From Streptomyces iconiensis (GTDB lineage: Bacteria; Actinomycetota; Actinomycetes; Streptomycetales; Streptomycetaceae): a DNA stretch of 64,000 nucleotides. The notes under the pieces were generated by a model. It was not told where the DNA came from. It made no database searches and worked only from the letters and a program-made list of their open reading frames with translations. The position numbers and the translations under genes were made by a program. The stretch covers positions 62,001-126,000 of the forward strand of contig NZ_JANCPR020000022.1 in assembly GCF_028657195.3 (NCBI RefSeq). The letters run 5' to 3'. Each line of letters begins with the position of its first letter. Positions within the stretch are counted from its first letter, which is position 1. This document shows, piece after piece, positions 35,674-45,353 of this stretch.

Positions 35674-36420
35674 CTAAGGGTTCCTGGGGCGGTGCTGGGC
35701 GTTCTTCGCTCTTCTGCGGAGGACGCCCAGCACCGCCTTTCGTGTGAGCACGAGCAGTGCTGCCGTCAGGGTGCCCGCGTAGAGCCAGACGGCGTGCAGG
35801 GCGAGGCTGGTGAAGACGTTCTGGAGCACCCCGCTCACCCCGTCCCCGGGCCCGCCGGCGAAGAACTGGCCGATCGTGTACGCCAGCGGCGCGGCGACAG
35901 GTGCCGCGAACAGTTCCCTGGGGCGTACCCACAGCGCGGAGGCGACGCAGACCAGCACGAAGACGGTGCCGTAGAAGGCGGGAGCCCCGTCGAACAGCAG
36001 TCCCTCAAGGCCGCCCGCGGCGATCATCAGCAGCGTCGCGAAGACTCCGGTGCCCAGCCCGGTCAGCCGGGGGGCCGGCAGCCGGGACAGCGACGGGCCC
36101 GTCGTTCGCACCGGACGCCGCTTTCCGGGCCCTGGATCGCGCGCGCCCTCCGAGGCGCGGGGTCTGTTCCCCCGGTCACGCCGGTCGCGCCGGTCGCTCG
36201 GGTCACGTCCGTCCGGCCTGTCGCCGCCGCCGCGGCGGCGGCCCGGGTCCGGAGCGCCGGCTGTCCGTGCGGGCGCCGGCAGCCGCGGCTCGCCGTCCGG
36301 TCTCTCCGGCCTGCGTGCCGCCCTGACCTGCCCGGCCTCCCGGGCACCCCGCTGGTCCTGTTCGGTCGTGCGCGCGCTGCGTTGCTCCACCGGGCCACGG
36401 TAGGCCGTACGCGGGACCAC
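35674..36420 (-). CDS. DUF6542-like membrane protein
   Basis: A ~248-residue protein. The first ~110 residues are Arg/Asp/Pro-rich and likely disordered (repeated DRRDR blocks). The C-terminal half has four hydrophobic helices, from GLGTGVFATLLMIAAGGLEGLLF to LHAVWLYAGTLTAALLVLT, ending in a basic tail. The start is uncertain: GTG 36420 is the longest option. It is convergent with ispH and divergent from ychF, a position conserved in streptomycetes. Function unknown. Confidence 0.75.
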   Translation of the reverse strand: MVPRTAYRGPVEQRSARTTEQDQRGAREAGQVRAARRPERPDGEPRLPAPARTAGAPDPGRRRGGGDRPDGRDPSDRRDRRDRGNRPRASEGARDPGPGKRRPVRTTGPSLSRLPAPRLTGLGTGVFATLLMIAAGGLEGLLFDGAPAFYGTVFVLVCVASALWVRPRELFAAPVAAPLAYTIGQFFAGGPGDGVSGVLQNVFTSLALHAVWLYAGTLTAALLVLTRKAVLGVLRRRAKNAQHRPRNP

Positions 36421-36587
36421 CCGGCGTCATGGACACGCGACATCCCCCCATCACGCCCCTGGTCTCCACCGGGCGCCCCCGTCCCGTCACCGGCGGAGAG
36501 GAGCGCGAAGGGCCGCCCGTAGACTGGGGTGCGACGGAAAACGCCGTCGCATCGCCCCCTCTACGGGAAACGGGAAGTAGTCGCCAC

Positions 36588-37676
<1,089 letters not shown>

Positions 37677-37723
37677 CGGGCGCGGATAGCGGACCATCCG
37701 CGGCTAGTCAAACCAGCAGGTCA

Positions 37724-37757
37724 AGCGGGGTGATCCCATTTCGGGGCTCACCCCGCT
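37724..37757 (+). terminator. ychF terminator
   Basis: AGCGGGGTGA (37724-37733) pairs perfectly with TCACCCCGCT (37748-37757) over a 14-base loop, 47 bases past the ychF stop. Confidence 0.8.
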
Positions 37758-37769
37758 GCGGTTCCGGTC

Positions 37770-37852
37770 GCTGGTTGGGCGCTGGTGAAACTGATACGTC
37801 GTCACCTCTGGTCACCCGTCGTTATCCGTACGGTTGCTGGTTGTGCGCTGGT
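37770..37852. repeat. 17-bp direct repeat, period 66
   Basis: GCTGGTTGGGCGCTGGT (37770-37786) and GCTGGTTGTGCGCTGGT (37836-37852) differ at one base and are 66 bp apart. They sit at the edge between core and accessory DNA. Repeats like these serve as arm sites near integrase attachment sites, but no integrase gene is present. Confidence 0.6.
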
Positions 37853-38200
37853 TCGAATTGACGGGGCGTCAGTTTTGGGCGGGTAGCCAGCCCCGGAATC
37901 CGCCGTCATAAGCCCCTCGTCGGCCGCGGTTCCCGCACCCCGCAGAAACGGCGTCCCGGGGCCGCTGTCGGCCCCGTAGTCGTGTTGCCGTCGGGCATGC
38001 CCGGCCCCCGCCCCGTCGGCATGCGCGCGGGGGTGCACGGCGTACGGCTCCATGTGAGCGATTCCCGTGGCCGCAGGTTCGAGTCCCCGGCGGGGCGCGC
38101 CGCAGATGGGAACGGCCCGGGACGGGGCACGGCCGGGTGGTTGGTTGTAATCGAGGAAAACTACGATCTTGTTTGATCTGCAGGTCAGGAGTGTGACGGG
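37853..38200. other. Gap with no convincing gene
   Basis: No reading frame here resembles a known protein. A GGTTCGAGTCC string near 38072-38082 looks like a tRNA T-loop, but the flanking bases do not pair as a T-stem, so no tRNA is called. An AT-richer run (38143-38180) lies just before the IS630 remnant. Confidence 0.5.
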
Positions 38201-38204
38201 GTGG

Positions 38205-38640
38205 TGCTGCACGGTCGGCCGGATCTGGCGGAAAGTTCCTGCTCAAGCCACACCTTGCGGACACCTTCAAGCTGTGCACGGACCCGTTGCCCGTGGAGAA
38301 GGTCTACGAGTCGTCGGCCTGTACTTCAACCCGCCCGAAGGCGCGGTGGTTCTTTCAGCGGACGAGAAATCCCAGATCCAGGCCCTGGACCGGTCACAGC
38401 CCGTACTGCCGATAATGCCCGAACGGCGCACCAACGACTACGTCCGCAACGGCCTGACCAGCTTGTTCGCCGCGTTCGATGTCGCCACCGGCGAGGTCAT
38501 CGCCACCCTGCACCGCCGGCACCGGGCAGCGGAGTTCAAGAAGTTCCTGGTCCGGATCGACAAGGAGGTTCCCGCGCATCCCCAGGTCCACCTGATCATG
38601 GACAACTACGGCACCCACAAAGACCCCCCGCGATCCGGGC
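38205..38640 (+). pseudogene. IS630-family transposase, central fragment
   Basis: Read across two frameshifts the plus strand encodes RIWRKFLLKPHLADTFK, then LCTDPLPVEKV, then VVGLYFNPPEGAVVLSADE, KSQIQALDRSQPVLP and LIMDNYGTHK, in order along the IS630 DDE catalytic domain. The first Asp (ADEKSQ) and second Asp (MDNYG) are present; the final Glu and the C-terminus are missing. Homology then stops, and the N-terminal half of the same kind of transposase continues on the other strand. Inactive. Confidence 0.8.
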
Positions 38641-39032
38641 GATTCCGAGAGGCCACTGCGGTCCGCCATCGACTTGCGCGGCCAGTGGGTGGCGTTCTTG
38701 GGAAGCTCCCCTCCGGCGTGGCGACCACGACCGTCTCCACCTGGTCCACCTTGACGGTGGGCGGTCGGCCCTGCCTGGGCTCGTCGGCCAGACCGTCCAG
38801 CCAGTCGGCGAGGAACCGCCGCCGCCACTTGCGGACCGTGTCTGCGGAAAACCGCAGATGCCGTGCCCCCTCGACCACAGGGTGGAACGTCACGTCTCTC
38901 ACACTCCAGCACGGTCCGCGCCCGCAACGCCAACGCCTGGGCGAAGTTGGCCCGCTGGGTCCAGCGCTCCAGCACAGCGCGCTCGTCATCGTCCAGCAGC
39001 AGTGGTTCCAGCCTCGGACCACGAGGCGGCAC
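38640..39032 (-). pseudogene. IS630-family transposase, N-terminal fragment (inverted)
   Basis: The minus strand encodes MPPRGPRLEPLLLDDDERAV, LERWTQRANFAQALALRAR, then after a frameshift FSADTVRKWRRRFLADW, LDGLADEPRQGRPPTV, then after another shift PKNATHWPRKSMADRSG and LSESPGSR. This is the N-terminal helix-turn-helix half of an IS630 transposase and ends just where the plus-strand fragment begins in the protein (GSR, then IWR). The two pieces look like one gene whose distal part was flipped. Confidence 0.78.
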
Positions 39033-39148
39033 CGGAACCCCGGCAGAAGAACTTAAGCAAGATCCATCGACGGACTACCGGCGGAGGACACGTAGTCAGT
39101 GGCTCGTCCTGGTGCGGCGGCCACTAGGTGTACTGACCGGGGACGTTG

Positions 39149-39174
39149 ATTGCGATCTGGGCTCGGATCGCAAT
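39149..39174 (-). terminator. Hairpin at the end of the WYL regulator gene
   Basis: ATTGCGATC (39149-39157) and GATCGCAAT (39166-39174) form a perfect 9-bp stem with 8-base loop, directly abutting the stop codon of the minus-strand WYL gene. Confidence 0.6.
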
Positions 39175-40139
39175 CACGATGCGGGGGTTGAGTGTCTGTC
39201 AGCCAGGTCCCTGGCGAGCTGACTGATGCGCGCGCGGGCCGCCTCCGGGGCGAGCACCTCGATGTGATCGCCGAACTGGAGGAGTTGACGCACCGACTCG
39301 ATGTCGGGGTAGCGCACGACGACGACGCACAAGCAGTTCTTCGGGTCGGAGACGTGGTGGATGCGGGTGCCGAGGATGCGCCGAGCCAGGTCGAGGCCCT
39401 TTGCCGGCAGGCGGATGGTCACGCTCACGCGATCTTGCCCCTCGGTGCGATTCCTCAACGCGGTCCATCTGGTGCGGAGAGTCTCGTCCGGTTGGAGCAC
39501 TGCTGGTGCCTCGAGCTGTTCGAAGGCCGACAGACGCTCCAGAGCGAGCAGCCGGCTTTCGCCTTGGTCATCAGCGACGAGATACCAGCGACCTGATTTC
39601 GCCACGAGTCCGTACGGGTCGACCACCCGTATCGAGGCCTGGCTCTCGGCACCGCGCCGGTACTGGATCCGAAGGCGTCGTCGGTGTCGCAGCGCCGAAG
39701 CCAGATCCGATACATCTACCGCTGCCTCGGGAGCCGCGAACCACCCGGTGCTGTCGACAAGCACGAGGTCTGCCAGCCGCAGCGGACCCAGCGACTCGGG
39801 TGCCGCAGCTTGGCGGGCGGCGATCTTGCGCCCGGCCGACTCCCACACTGCAGAAAGGCCCATTCGCTCACGTTGTGCACTGTCCAACCCGGCAACCGAC
39901 AGGGCCTCCAGCTCTGACGGTTCCAGAAGGGATGCGTTGAGCCGTGCACCGGGCAGCAGTACGATCCCGCCGTTCCGCCCGCGTTCGGCATAGACGGGCA
40001 CACCTGCTGTCGACAGCGCCTCGACATCCCGCAGCACTGTCCGCCGAGACACCTCAAGACGCGCGGCGAGCTCCGTGGTCGTGAGGCGCTGACGGGTCTG
40101 CAGGAGCAGCAGGAGCTGCAGGAGCCGTGACGCCTTCAT
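39174..40139 (-). CDS. YafY-type WYL-domain transcriptional regulator
   Basis: A 321-residue protein. The N-terminal HTH_11 domain reads RLLQLLLLLQTRQRLTTTELAARLEVSRRTVLRDVEAL. The central WYL domain carries RIQYRRGAESQASIRVVDPYGLVAKSGRWYLVADDQ, with the ligand-binding Trp-Tyr-Leu, and a C-terminal extension (VVRYPDIESVRQLLQFGDHIEVL) completes it. It is divergent from the VOC gene 96 bp away, the usual layout for YafY regulators and a small detoxification gene they control. Codon use looks intact, unlike the surrounding IS debris. Confidence 0.92.
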   Translation of the reverse strand: MKASRLLQLLLLLQTRQRLTTTELAARLEVSRRTVLRDVEALSTAGVPVYAERGRNGGIVLLPGARLNASLLEPSELEALSVAGLDSAQRERMGLSAVWESAGRKIAARQAAAPESLGPLRLADLVLVDSTGWFAAPEAAVDVSDLASALRHRRRLRIQYRRGAESQASIRVVDPYGLVAKSGRWYLVADDQGESRLLALERLSAFEQLEAPAVLQPDETLRTRWTALRNRTEGQDRVSVTIRLPAKGLDLARRILGTRIHHVSDPKNCLCVVVVRYPDIESVRQLLQFGDHIEVLAPEAARARISQLARDLADRHSTPAS

Positions 40140-40235
40140 GCTGACCCATGTTCGCAGAAAAGGTGACAGGTTCTGTCGCGATGGGGCGATCCACTAGGTG
40201 CTGGCACGAGAAATCAACGAGTAGAGGAGCGCTCC

Positions 40236-40601
40236 ATGCCCGCACCGAACCTGTTCCTGATCGGCGTCCGCGACGCCAAGGCCGCCACCGCCTTCTACGG
40301 CGACCTGTTTGAGATCGAACCGACCTTCACCAGTCCCCACTACGTCGCCTTCGAAGCTGCCCCCGGTGTCCTGTTCGCGTTGTGGACGGGCTATGGCGAA
40401 GACGCGGTCCCAAGCCTCCCTCGTACGACCGAGGTTGGGCTTATGGTGCCGGGGCCACCGGAGGCGGTCGACGAGATCTTCACGAGGTGGGTCTCGAAGG
40501 GAGTCGACGTTGTGCAGGAGCCGCATGATGCTGTCTTCGGCCGGACCTTCGTCATCACCGACCCCGACGGCAATCTCATCCGGGTATCCCCGGTCGACTG
40601 A
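40236..40601 (+). CDS. VOC (glyoxalase/bleomycin-resistance-like) family protein
   Basis: A 121-residue protein with two beta-alpha-beta-beta-beta modules: LFLIGVRDAKAATAFYGDLF and EVGLMVPGPPEAVDEIFTRW, ending FVITDPDGNLIRVSPVD, the classical VOC finish. AGGAG lies upstream of ATG 40236. It is divergent from the WYL regulator and is probably its target. Metal ligands are not obvious, so it could bind rather than convert its ligand. Confidence 0.88.
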   Translation: MPAPNLFLIGVRDAKAATAFYGDLFEIEPTFTSPHYVAFEAAPGVLFALWTGYGEDAVPSLPRTTEVGLMVPGPPEAVDEIFTRWVSKGVDVVQEPHDAVFGRTFVITDPDGNLIRVSPVD

Positions 40602-40686
40602 CCTGAACGGACCCCTCCCACCATGTTCCCCCGAAGGGCCGGCCACACGCGATGGCCGGCCCTTCAGCCTGCCCAGGAGCTCAGTC

Positions 40687-41590
40687 CTGTCACACCCGAA
40701 TGCCACCCTTACCCCGCGCCACCGGCTGAAAGTAGCTCGACTCGTCGTTGACGACGGCTGGTCAATCAGCGAAGTCGCGGCCCGATTCCAGGTGTCCTGG
40801 CCAACCGTAAAGCGCTGGACCGACCGCTACCTTGGAGGCGAGCCAATGCAGGATCGGTCCTCGCGCCCCCGGAGGTCTCCGACCAAGACACCCAAGACTG
40901 TGACGAAGCGGTGCGTTAGCCTGCGACTGCGCCTGCGCGAAGGGCCGGTCCAACTCGCCGCGAGACTCGGCATCGCCCCGTCGACCGTGCACCGAATCTT
41001 GCGATCGGCCCGATTGAACCGGCTCGCCTACGTCGATCGCGCGACTGGTGAGCCCGTCCGCCGGTACGAGCATGACCATCCCGGGTCGCTCGTGCACGTA
41101 GATGTGAAGAAGCTCGGGAACATCCCTCACGGCGGCGGCTGGCGCTATGTCGGTCGCCGCCAAGGCGAGAAGCACCGCGTCGCGACTCCGGGCAAGTCAC
41201 GCAACGCCTACGGCAGCCCGAAGCTCGGATACGCGTTCGTGCACACCGTCATCGACGACTACTCCCGCGTCGCCTGCACCGAGGTCCATGATGACGAGAC
41301 GGCCGTGACTGCAGTCAGTGTGCTGCATCGCGCGGTGGAATGGTTCGCCGCGCGCGGCGTCACGATCAAGAGGGTGCTCTCGGACAACGGAAGTGCCTAC
41401 CGGTCCTACCTGTGGCGCGACACGTGCGAAACCCTCTCTATCGCGCGCAGTTCACGCGCCCTTATCGTCCGCAGACCAACGGGAAGGTCGAGCGCTTCCA
41501 GTGCGCCACGAGGCGCTCGTGCGCCGTGAGGCGCGGTGAATCGAAGGAGGTGCAAGACCTCCTCGCCAGGCTGTCGCAGCAGTCTGGTGG
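40687..41590 (+). pseudogene. IS481-family transposase, degenerate
   Basis: The N-terminus LSHPNATLTPRHRLKVARLVV starts at CTG 40687 where relatives have GTG or TTG. The HTH (EVAARFQVSWPTVKRW) and DDE core follow: VHVDVKKLGNIPHGGGWRY, VIDDYSRVACTEV and VLSDNGSAYRS. After DTCETL the frame shifts, and TRPYRPQTNGKVERF appears in another frame. The C-terminal ~70 residues are missing. Start-codon loss, frameshift and truncation indicate an inactive copy. Confidence 0.82.
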
Positions 41591-41699
41591 GACCTGAGCG
41601 CAGTCTGACCCGGGAGACGCCGGGGAGGGCGGGAAGCAGCGCTGACAAAGCCGGGACGGCTCGGAACTACCAGACGGGCCGGGTCCGGCGAGCGAGATC

Positions 41700-42086
41700 A
41701 GAGGGCATACGAGAGGAACCAGTGGCAAAGCTCCGTAAGCGTGGCACCGGCTCAAATCTGGTGGATATGGGCCGGGTTGCAGTGCACAGTCCGCTCCCGG
41801 AACGGACTGACTCCGTAGCCGACTTGGCGTGTCGGTGGGGAGGTCACGGTGAAAGCCTGCGGCGTAACCGTGGCGATGCTGCCGGGGCAAAGCGGGATGC
41901 CGGACTGATCGATCGATTCACCGTGAACACGGGAACCGTCCCACGTCGCTCCCTGGATCCGGAATCCATCCGGGTCGGTGGGATAGATGCGTCGTCTGTC
42001 GAAGGCGTGGGATGGGGCGGAGGCTCCGTAGTAGTCCGAGCGGACGAGAGGTCCGTGCATGGCGAAGGGAGCCAGCAAGTCGGCAG
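41700..42086 (+). other. Group II intron remnant (5' RNA domains and first codons of the RT)
   Basis: No protein gene is seen. The text GGAGGCTCCGTAGTAGTCCG then ACGAGAGGTCCGTGCATGGCGA resembles the RNA leading into the reverse-transcriptase ORF of actinobacterial group II introns. The ATG at 42059 starts MAKGASKSAV, which is cut after about nine codons by the IS630 end at 42087. The intron's 5' boundary is not determined; folding would be needed to confirm. Confidence 0.45.
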
Positions 42087-42103
42087 TATTGATCAGAAAC
42101 TCA
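42087..42103. repeat. IS630 terminal inverted repeat, left
   Basis: TATTGATCAGAAACTCA begins with the TA target of IS630 elements and overlaps the start of the region encoding the transposase C-terminus. Its exact reverse complement is at 45354-45370, and homology continues inward for about 18 more bases with mismatches. Confidence 0.8.
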
Positions 42104-42110
42104 AAGAGTT

Positions 42111-43154
42111 CTATTCGAGGGTGTAGCGGACGTGTGGGCCGTCGAAGTAGCCGCGGATGATGTGTGGCTGGCGTTGGCGGCGGTGGAAGAACCTGCGGGT
42201 CTCGGTGGCGAGTTGGGCCTGGTCGCGGGCCCGGCTGTGCATCGGAAGGCTCCGGTTGAGGTCGGCGTTGACCAGCTCGTCGGGGTTCAGCTCCGGTGAG
42301 TACGACGGCAGGAAGTGCAGCTCGATGCGGTCGGGGTGATCGGCCAGCCAGGCGCGGACCTTGCGGGAACGGTGCGCGGAGTGGCCGTCCACGACGAGGT
42401 GCACCTTGCGGTCGAAGTGGCCCGCGAGACGGTCCAGGAAGCGGCACATGACCTCGGCGTCGAAGATCTCCGTGAACACCATGAAGTGCATACGGCCCTT
42501 CGTGCTGATCGCGGACATCGCGTTGACCGAGAACCGGTTGCCCGAGCGGCGCACGACGGGGGTACACCCCTTGGCGCCCCAGGTGCGGCCGGTGACCTGG
42601 TCGGAACGGATGCCGACCTGGTCGGCGAAGAGCACCTCATCACCCTCGGCCCTCGCCTGCGCGCGGATCGCCGGCCAGGTCTCCTCCCGCCAGACGCGGA
42701 CCGCTTCCGCGGCCTGCTCGACGGCACGCTTGTCCGGGCGCTGGAACGACAGCCCCCACCGGCGCAGGTACTTGCCCACTCCCTGCTCGGTCAGCCGCAC
42801 CCGGTACAGCTTCGCGATCAGGTCCCCCACGCCGGCGCGCGTCCACAGCTGCCCCGCCAGCCCCAGGTCACAGGGACGGTGATCCAGTACAGCCTGCCGG
42901 ATCGCCTGCTGCTCGACCGCATCGAGAACCTGATGCTCGCCGACCCGGCGTCCACGCGGCTGGGCCACGAGCGCTTCGCGCCCGCCGGACAGCCACTTCG
43001 CTCACCAGTTGTCCACCGCCTTCAGCGACCCCCCGAACACCGCCGCCACATCCTCACGGTCCCGCCCCGCCACCAACGCGGCCACCGCCCGCAGCCGCAG
43101 GGCCTCCTGCGCCGACGGCGAAAGGCGCCGCGCATCCCCCACCAGATCGCTCAC
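42111..43154 (-). pseudogene. IS630-family transposase with an in-frame stop
   Basis: From GTG 43154 (GGAGGGG upstream) the frame reads SDLVGDARRLSPSAQEALRL, an HTH (VAAVFGGSLKAVDNW), then TGA at 43002-43004 where relatives have Trp-Ala-Lys-Trp, then continues AKWLSGGREALVAQPRGRR. The DDE domain follows: DEVLFADQVGIRSDQV, HLVVDGHSAHRS and LPSYSPELNPDELVNADL, so all three acidic residues are kept. It ends in the terminal repeat. One substitution (TGG to TGA) separates it from an intact 347-codon gene; restart at the internal codon 42968 would lack the HTH. Confidence 0.85.
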
Positions 43155-43246
43155 ACCCCTCCAACGGCCCAGAACCTGAACCGCTCCTGATCAAATAGAT
43201 GTAGTGCGAGGTGGTGAAGCGGGCATGGACGTCAACCAGCGAGCGC

Positions 43247-44455
43247 TCAGGCATCATGCCCTCCCGTCACGTCGGCCGGTGCCAGGCGGTGCCCCCGACG
43301 CCACACCGCGCGGGTGTTGAGCGTCGAGGAGAGCTGCGAGGTCGGGTCACCGTCCACGAGCACCAGGTCCGCCGAGGCGCCTGGCTCGATCCGCCCGCGG
43401 TCGGTCAGGCCGAACCGGTCAGCGGTACGCCGTGTCGCCGCAGTGAGCGCCTCGACCGGACTCAGCCCGCCGGCCTCGAGCAGGCGTAGCTCGTCGTGCA
43501 GGCTGGCGCCGTGAGCGAGGCCCGGGGCACCGAGGTGGGCCGCATCAGTACCGGCCAGGACCTCGACGCCGGCGGCGTGGAGCAGCCCGACCGAACGCAG
43601 GGCGTTGGGCAAGTGGGCGTTCCAGGCGAACTCGCGCCCCAAGTTGTCGCGCCACGCCGCGTTCAGGCGGGATGCCACACGCAGGTCGGCGGCCAGGCGT
43701 GGGCCGGCGCCGTCGGAGGCGCCGGAGGCGGTGACGGCCAGGGTGGTGATGACGAACATGCCCTGTTCGCGCATCCGGGTGATCAGATCGTCGCTGATGA
43801 CCTCGTCATAGTGCAGATGGGTCACGCCGTCCGCGCCCGCCTCGACGGCCACCCGTGCAGCCGCGGCGCTGAGAGTGTGGACCAGGGCCATCACCCCGCG
43901 CTCATGAGCCGCCTCGACAGTCGCGGCGACCACTTCGGGCGGCACCACGGGCAGCGACGTGCCGAACGCGGTGCCGTCCTCGACCATGATCTTGATGTAG
44001 CCCGCACCTTCGGACAGGCGCCCCTCAACGAAGGCAGGCGCCTCGCTCGGGACGGTGGCGGTGGGCCACACCGGGTCGTCCAGGCCGCGCCGCAGTTGGT
44101 GAGGATGTCCGTCGGGGTGGGCGAGGCCCCACGAGGCGGTGCGGACGTCGGCCAGATCGAACTCGGTCTGCACCTTCTTCCGCACCGGGTCCATCACGTC
44201 CGGCACCGACATCATGTCCAGCTCGGTTGTCACGCCGAAGCGCAGGGCCGTGCGCAGACCGTCTTCGTCTGTGTGGGTGTGGGCGTCGATCAGACCCGGC
44301 AGCAGGGTCCCGCCCCCGCCGTCGAGCTTCTCCACACCCTCGGGGACCTGGTGGCCGACCGCGGCGATCGTCCCGTCCTCGACGACGACCACCGAGGCGT
44401 CGGCTATGTGCGTCCCGGTGAAGACTCGTGTGTTCGTAACCGCGAACCGACTCAC
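43247..44455 (-). CDS. Metal-dependent amidohydrolase (imidazolonepropionase/prolidase-like)
   Basis: A 402-residue amidohydrolase. The HxH metal site is in LLPGLIDAHTHTDED, the bridging Lys in GAGYIKIMVEDG, further His in ALVHTLSAAA and THLHYDEV, and the final Asp in VLAGTDAAHLGAPG. The C-terminal beta-sandwich strand GRIEPGASADLVLVDGDP is typical. It is divergent from the TetR gene across a 108-bp region with TetR-type operators, so it is likely induced by its substrate, which is unknown. It lies between two inverted IS630 ends, suggesting acquisition by transposition. Confidence 0.9.
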   Translation of the reverse strand: MSRFAVTNTRVFTGTHIADASVVVVEDGTIAAVGHQVPEGVEKLDGGGGTLLPGLIDAHTHTDEDGLRTALRFGVTTELDMMSVPDVMDPVRKKVQTEFDLADVRTASWGLAHPDGHPHQLRRGLDDPVWPTATVPSEAPAFVEGRLSEGAGYIKIMVEDGTAFGTSLPVVPPEVVAATVEAAHERGVMALVHTLSAAAARVAVEAGADGVTHLHYDEVISDDLITRMREQGMFVITTLAVTASGASDGAGPRLAADLRVASRLNAAWRDNLGREFAWNAHLPNALRSVGLLHAAGVEVLAGTDAAHLGAPGLAHGASLHDELRLLEAGGLSPVEALTAATRRTADRFGLTDRGRIEPGASADLVLVDGDPTSQLSSTLNTRAVWRRGHRLAPADVTGGHDA

Positions 44456-44471
44456 AGTTCCTCCTCGCGGA

Positions 44472-44545
44472 CTGTATTGCTCAGTACAGAGTGGCCTGCG
44501 TCAGACTGTATCAGCGAGTACAAAAATCTGTGTACCGTGAGGTAC
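44472..44545. promoter_or_regulatory. TetR-type operators in the divergent promoter
   Basis: CTGTATTGCTCAGTACAG (44472-44489) and CTGTATCAGCGAGTACA (44506-44522) share the pattern TGTA-n8-TACA and are about three helical turns apart. A perfect GTACC-gtga-GGTAC repeat (44532-44545) lies just before the TetR ribosome site GGAGGAGGGG. The regulator encoded to the right is the likely binder, controlling itself and the amidohydrolase. Confidence 0.65.
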
Positions 44546-44563
44546 GGAACATGGAGGAGGGGC

Positions 44564-45178
44564 ATGGGACACACACCGACCACCGCACGGGGTCGCGCGA
44601 CCCGAGAGCGCATCCTCGATTCGGCAGCAGACCTCATCCAGCGGCGCGGCGTCGCGGCGGTGACGCTGGACGATGTCGAACGCGCCGCGGGGGTCGGCCG
44701 CAGCCAGCTCTACCACTACTTCGACGACCGGGACGACCTCGTCCGCTCCGTGGTTCATTCCACCGTGGACACGGTGTTGGCCGCGCAGGAACCGCTGCTC
44801 CTGGAGGTCGACTCGCTGGCCGACATCGACCGCTGGTTCGACGCGATCGTGGCCAACGGGACGCGGCAGGACGCGGTGGGCGGCTGCGCGATCGGTTCGT
44901 TGGCCGGCCAGCTGAGCGGCCGGGACGACCTCACCCGACAGGCGTTCGTGGACGCCTTCGCGCGCTGGGAGGCCCCCCTCATCGCGGGCCTGCGCCGGAT
45001 GCAGGAGTCGGGCGAGCTGCGCCCGGACGCCGACGTGACGGAGCTGGCCGACCTCACCATGGCCGCAATCCAAGGCGGCCTCCTGCTGGCCCAAGTCCGC
45101 CGTGCACCGGACCAGATCCGTCTCGCCCTGCGCGGCGCGCGGGCGGCGCTGGAGGACGCGCTCGCCCCCCGGCCCTGA
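44564..45178 (+). CDS. TetR-family transcriptional regulator
   Basis: A 204-residue protein. The N-terminal HTH reads RERILDSAADLIQRRGVAAVTLDDVERAAGVGRSQLYHYFDDRDDLV. The C-terminal ligand domain includes GGCAIGSLAGQLSGRDD and EAPLIAGLRRMQESGEL, like TetR_C subfamilies that control detoxification genes. ATG 44564 follows GGAGGAGGGG. Divergent from the amidohydrolase and next to the TGTA-n8-TACA boxes. Confidence 0.93.
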   Translation: MGHTPTTARGRATRERILDSAADLIQRRGVAAVTLDDVERAAGVGRSQLYHYFDDRDDLVRSVVHSTVDTVLAAQEPLLLEVDSLADIDRWFDAIVANGTRQDAVGGCAIGSLAGQLSGRDDLTRQAFVDAFARWEAPLIAGLRRMQESGELRPDADVTELADLTMAAIQGGLLLAQVRRAPDQIRLALRGARAALEDALAPRP

Positions 45179-45353
45179 ACGCGGTCCACCTGCCGCTCAG
45201 CGCGGGCGACCCACCACGCCGTCCCGGGTCCGATCGGTCGGCACCGACCCCGCCCAGGCCTGCTCGACGATTCGGGTCACGGCCCCGAGGCCGACGGGAC
45301 GCGGATTCGTGTACGCCGCGGCACATCTCGTCACGCCCTGAACGAGAACCCCA

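Noticed and set aside
38040..38105. tRNA-like string GGTTCGAGTCC
   Set aside because: The flanking GCAGG and CCCCG do not pair as a T-stem and no acceptor or anticodon arm can be drawn, so it is not called a tRNA or an att site.
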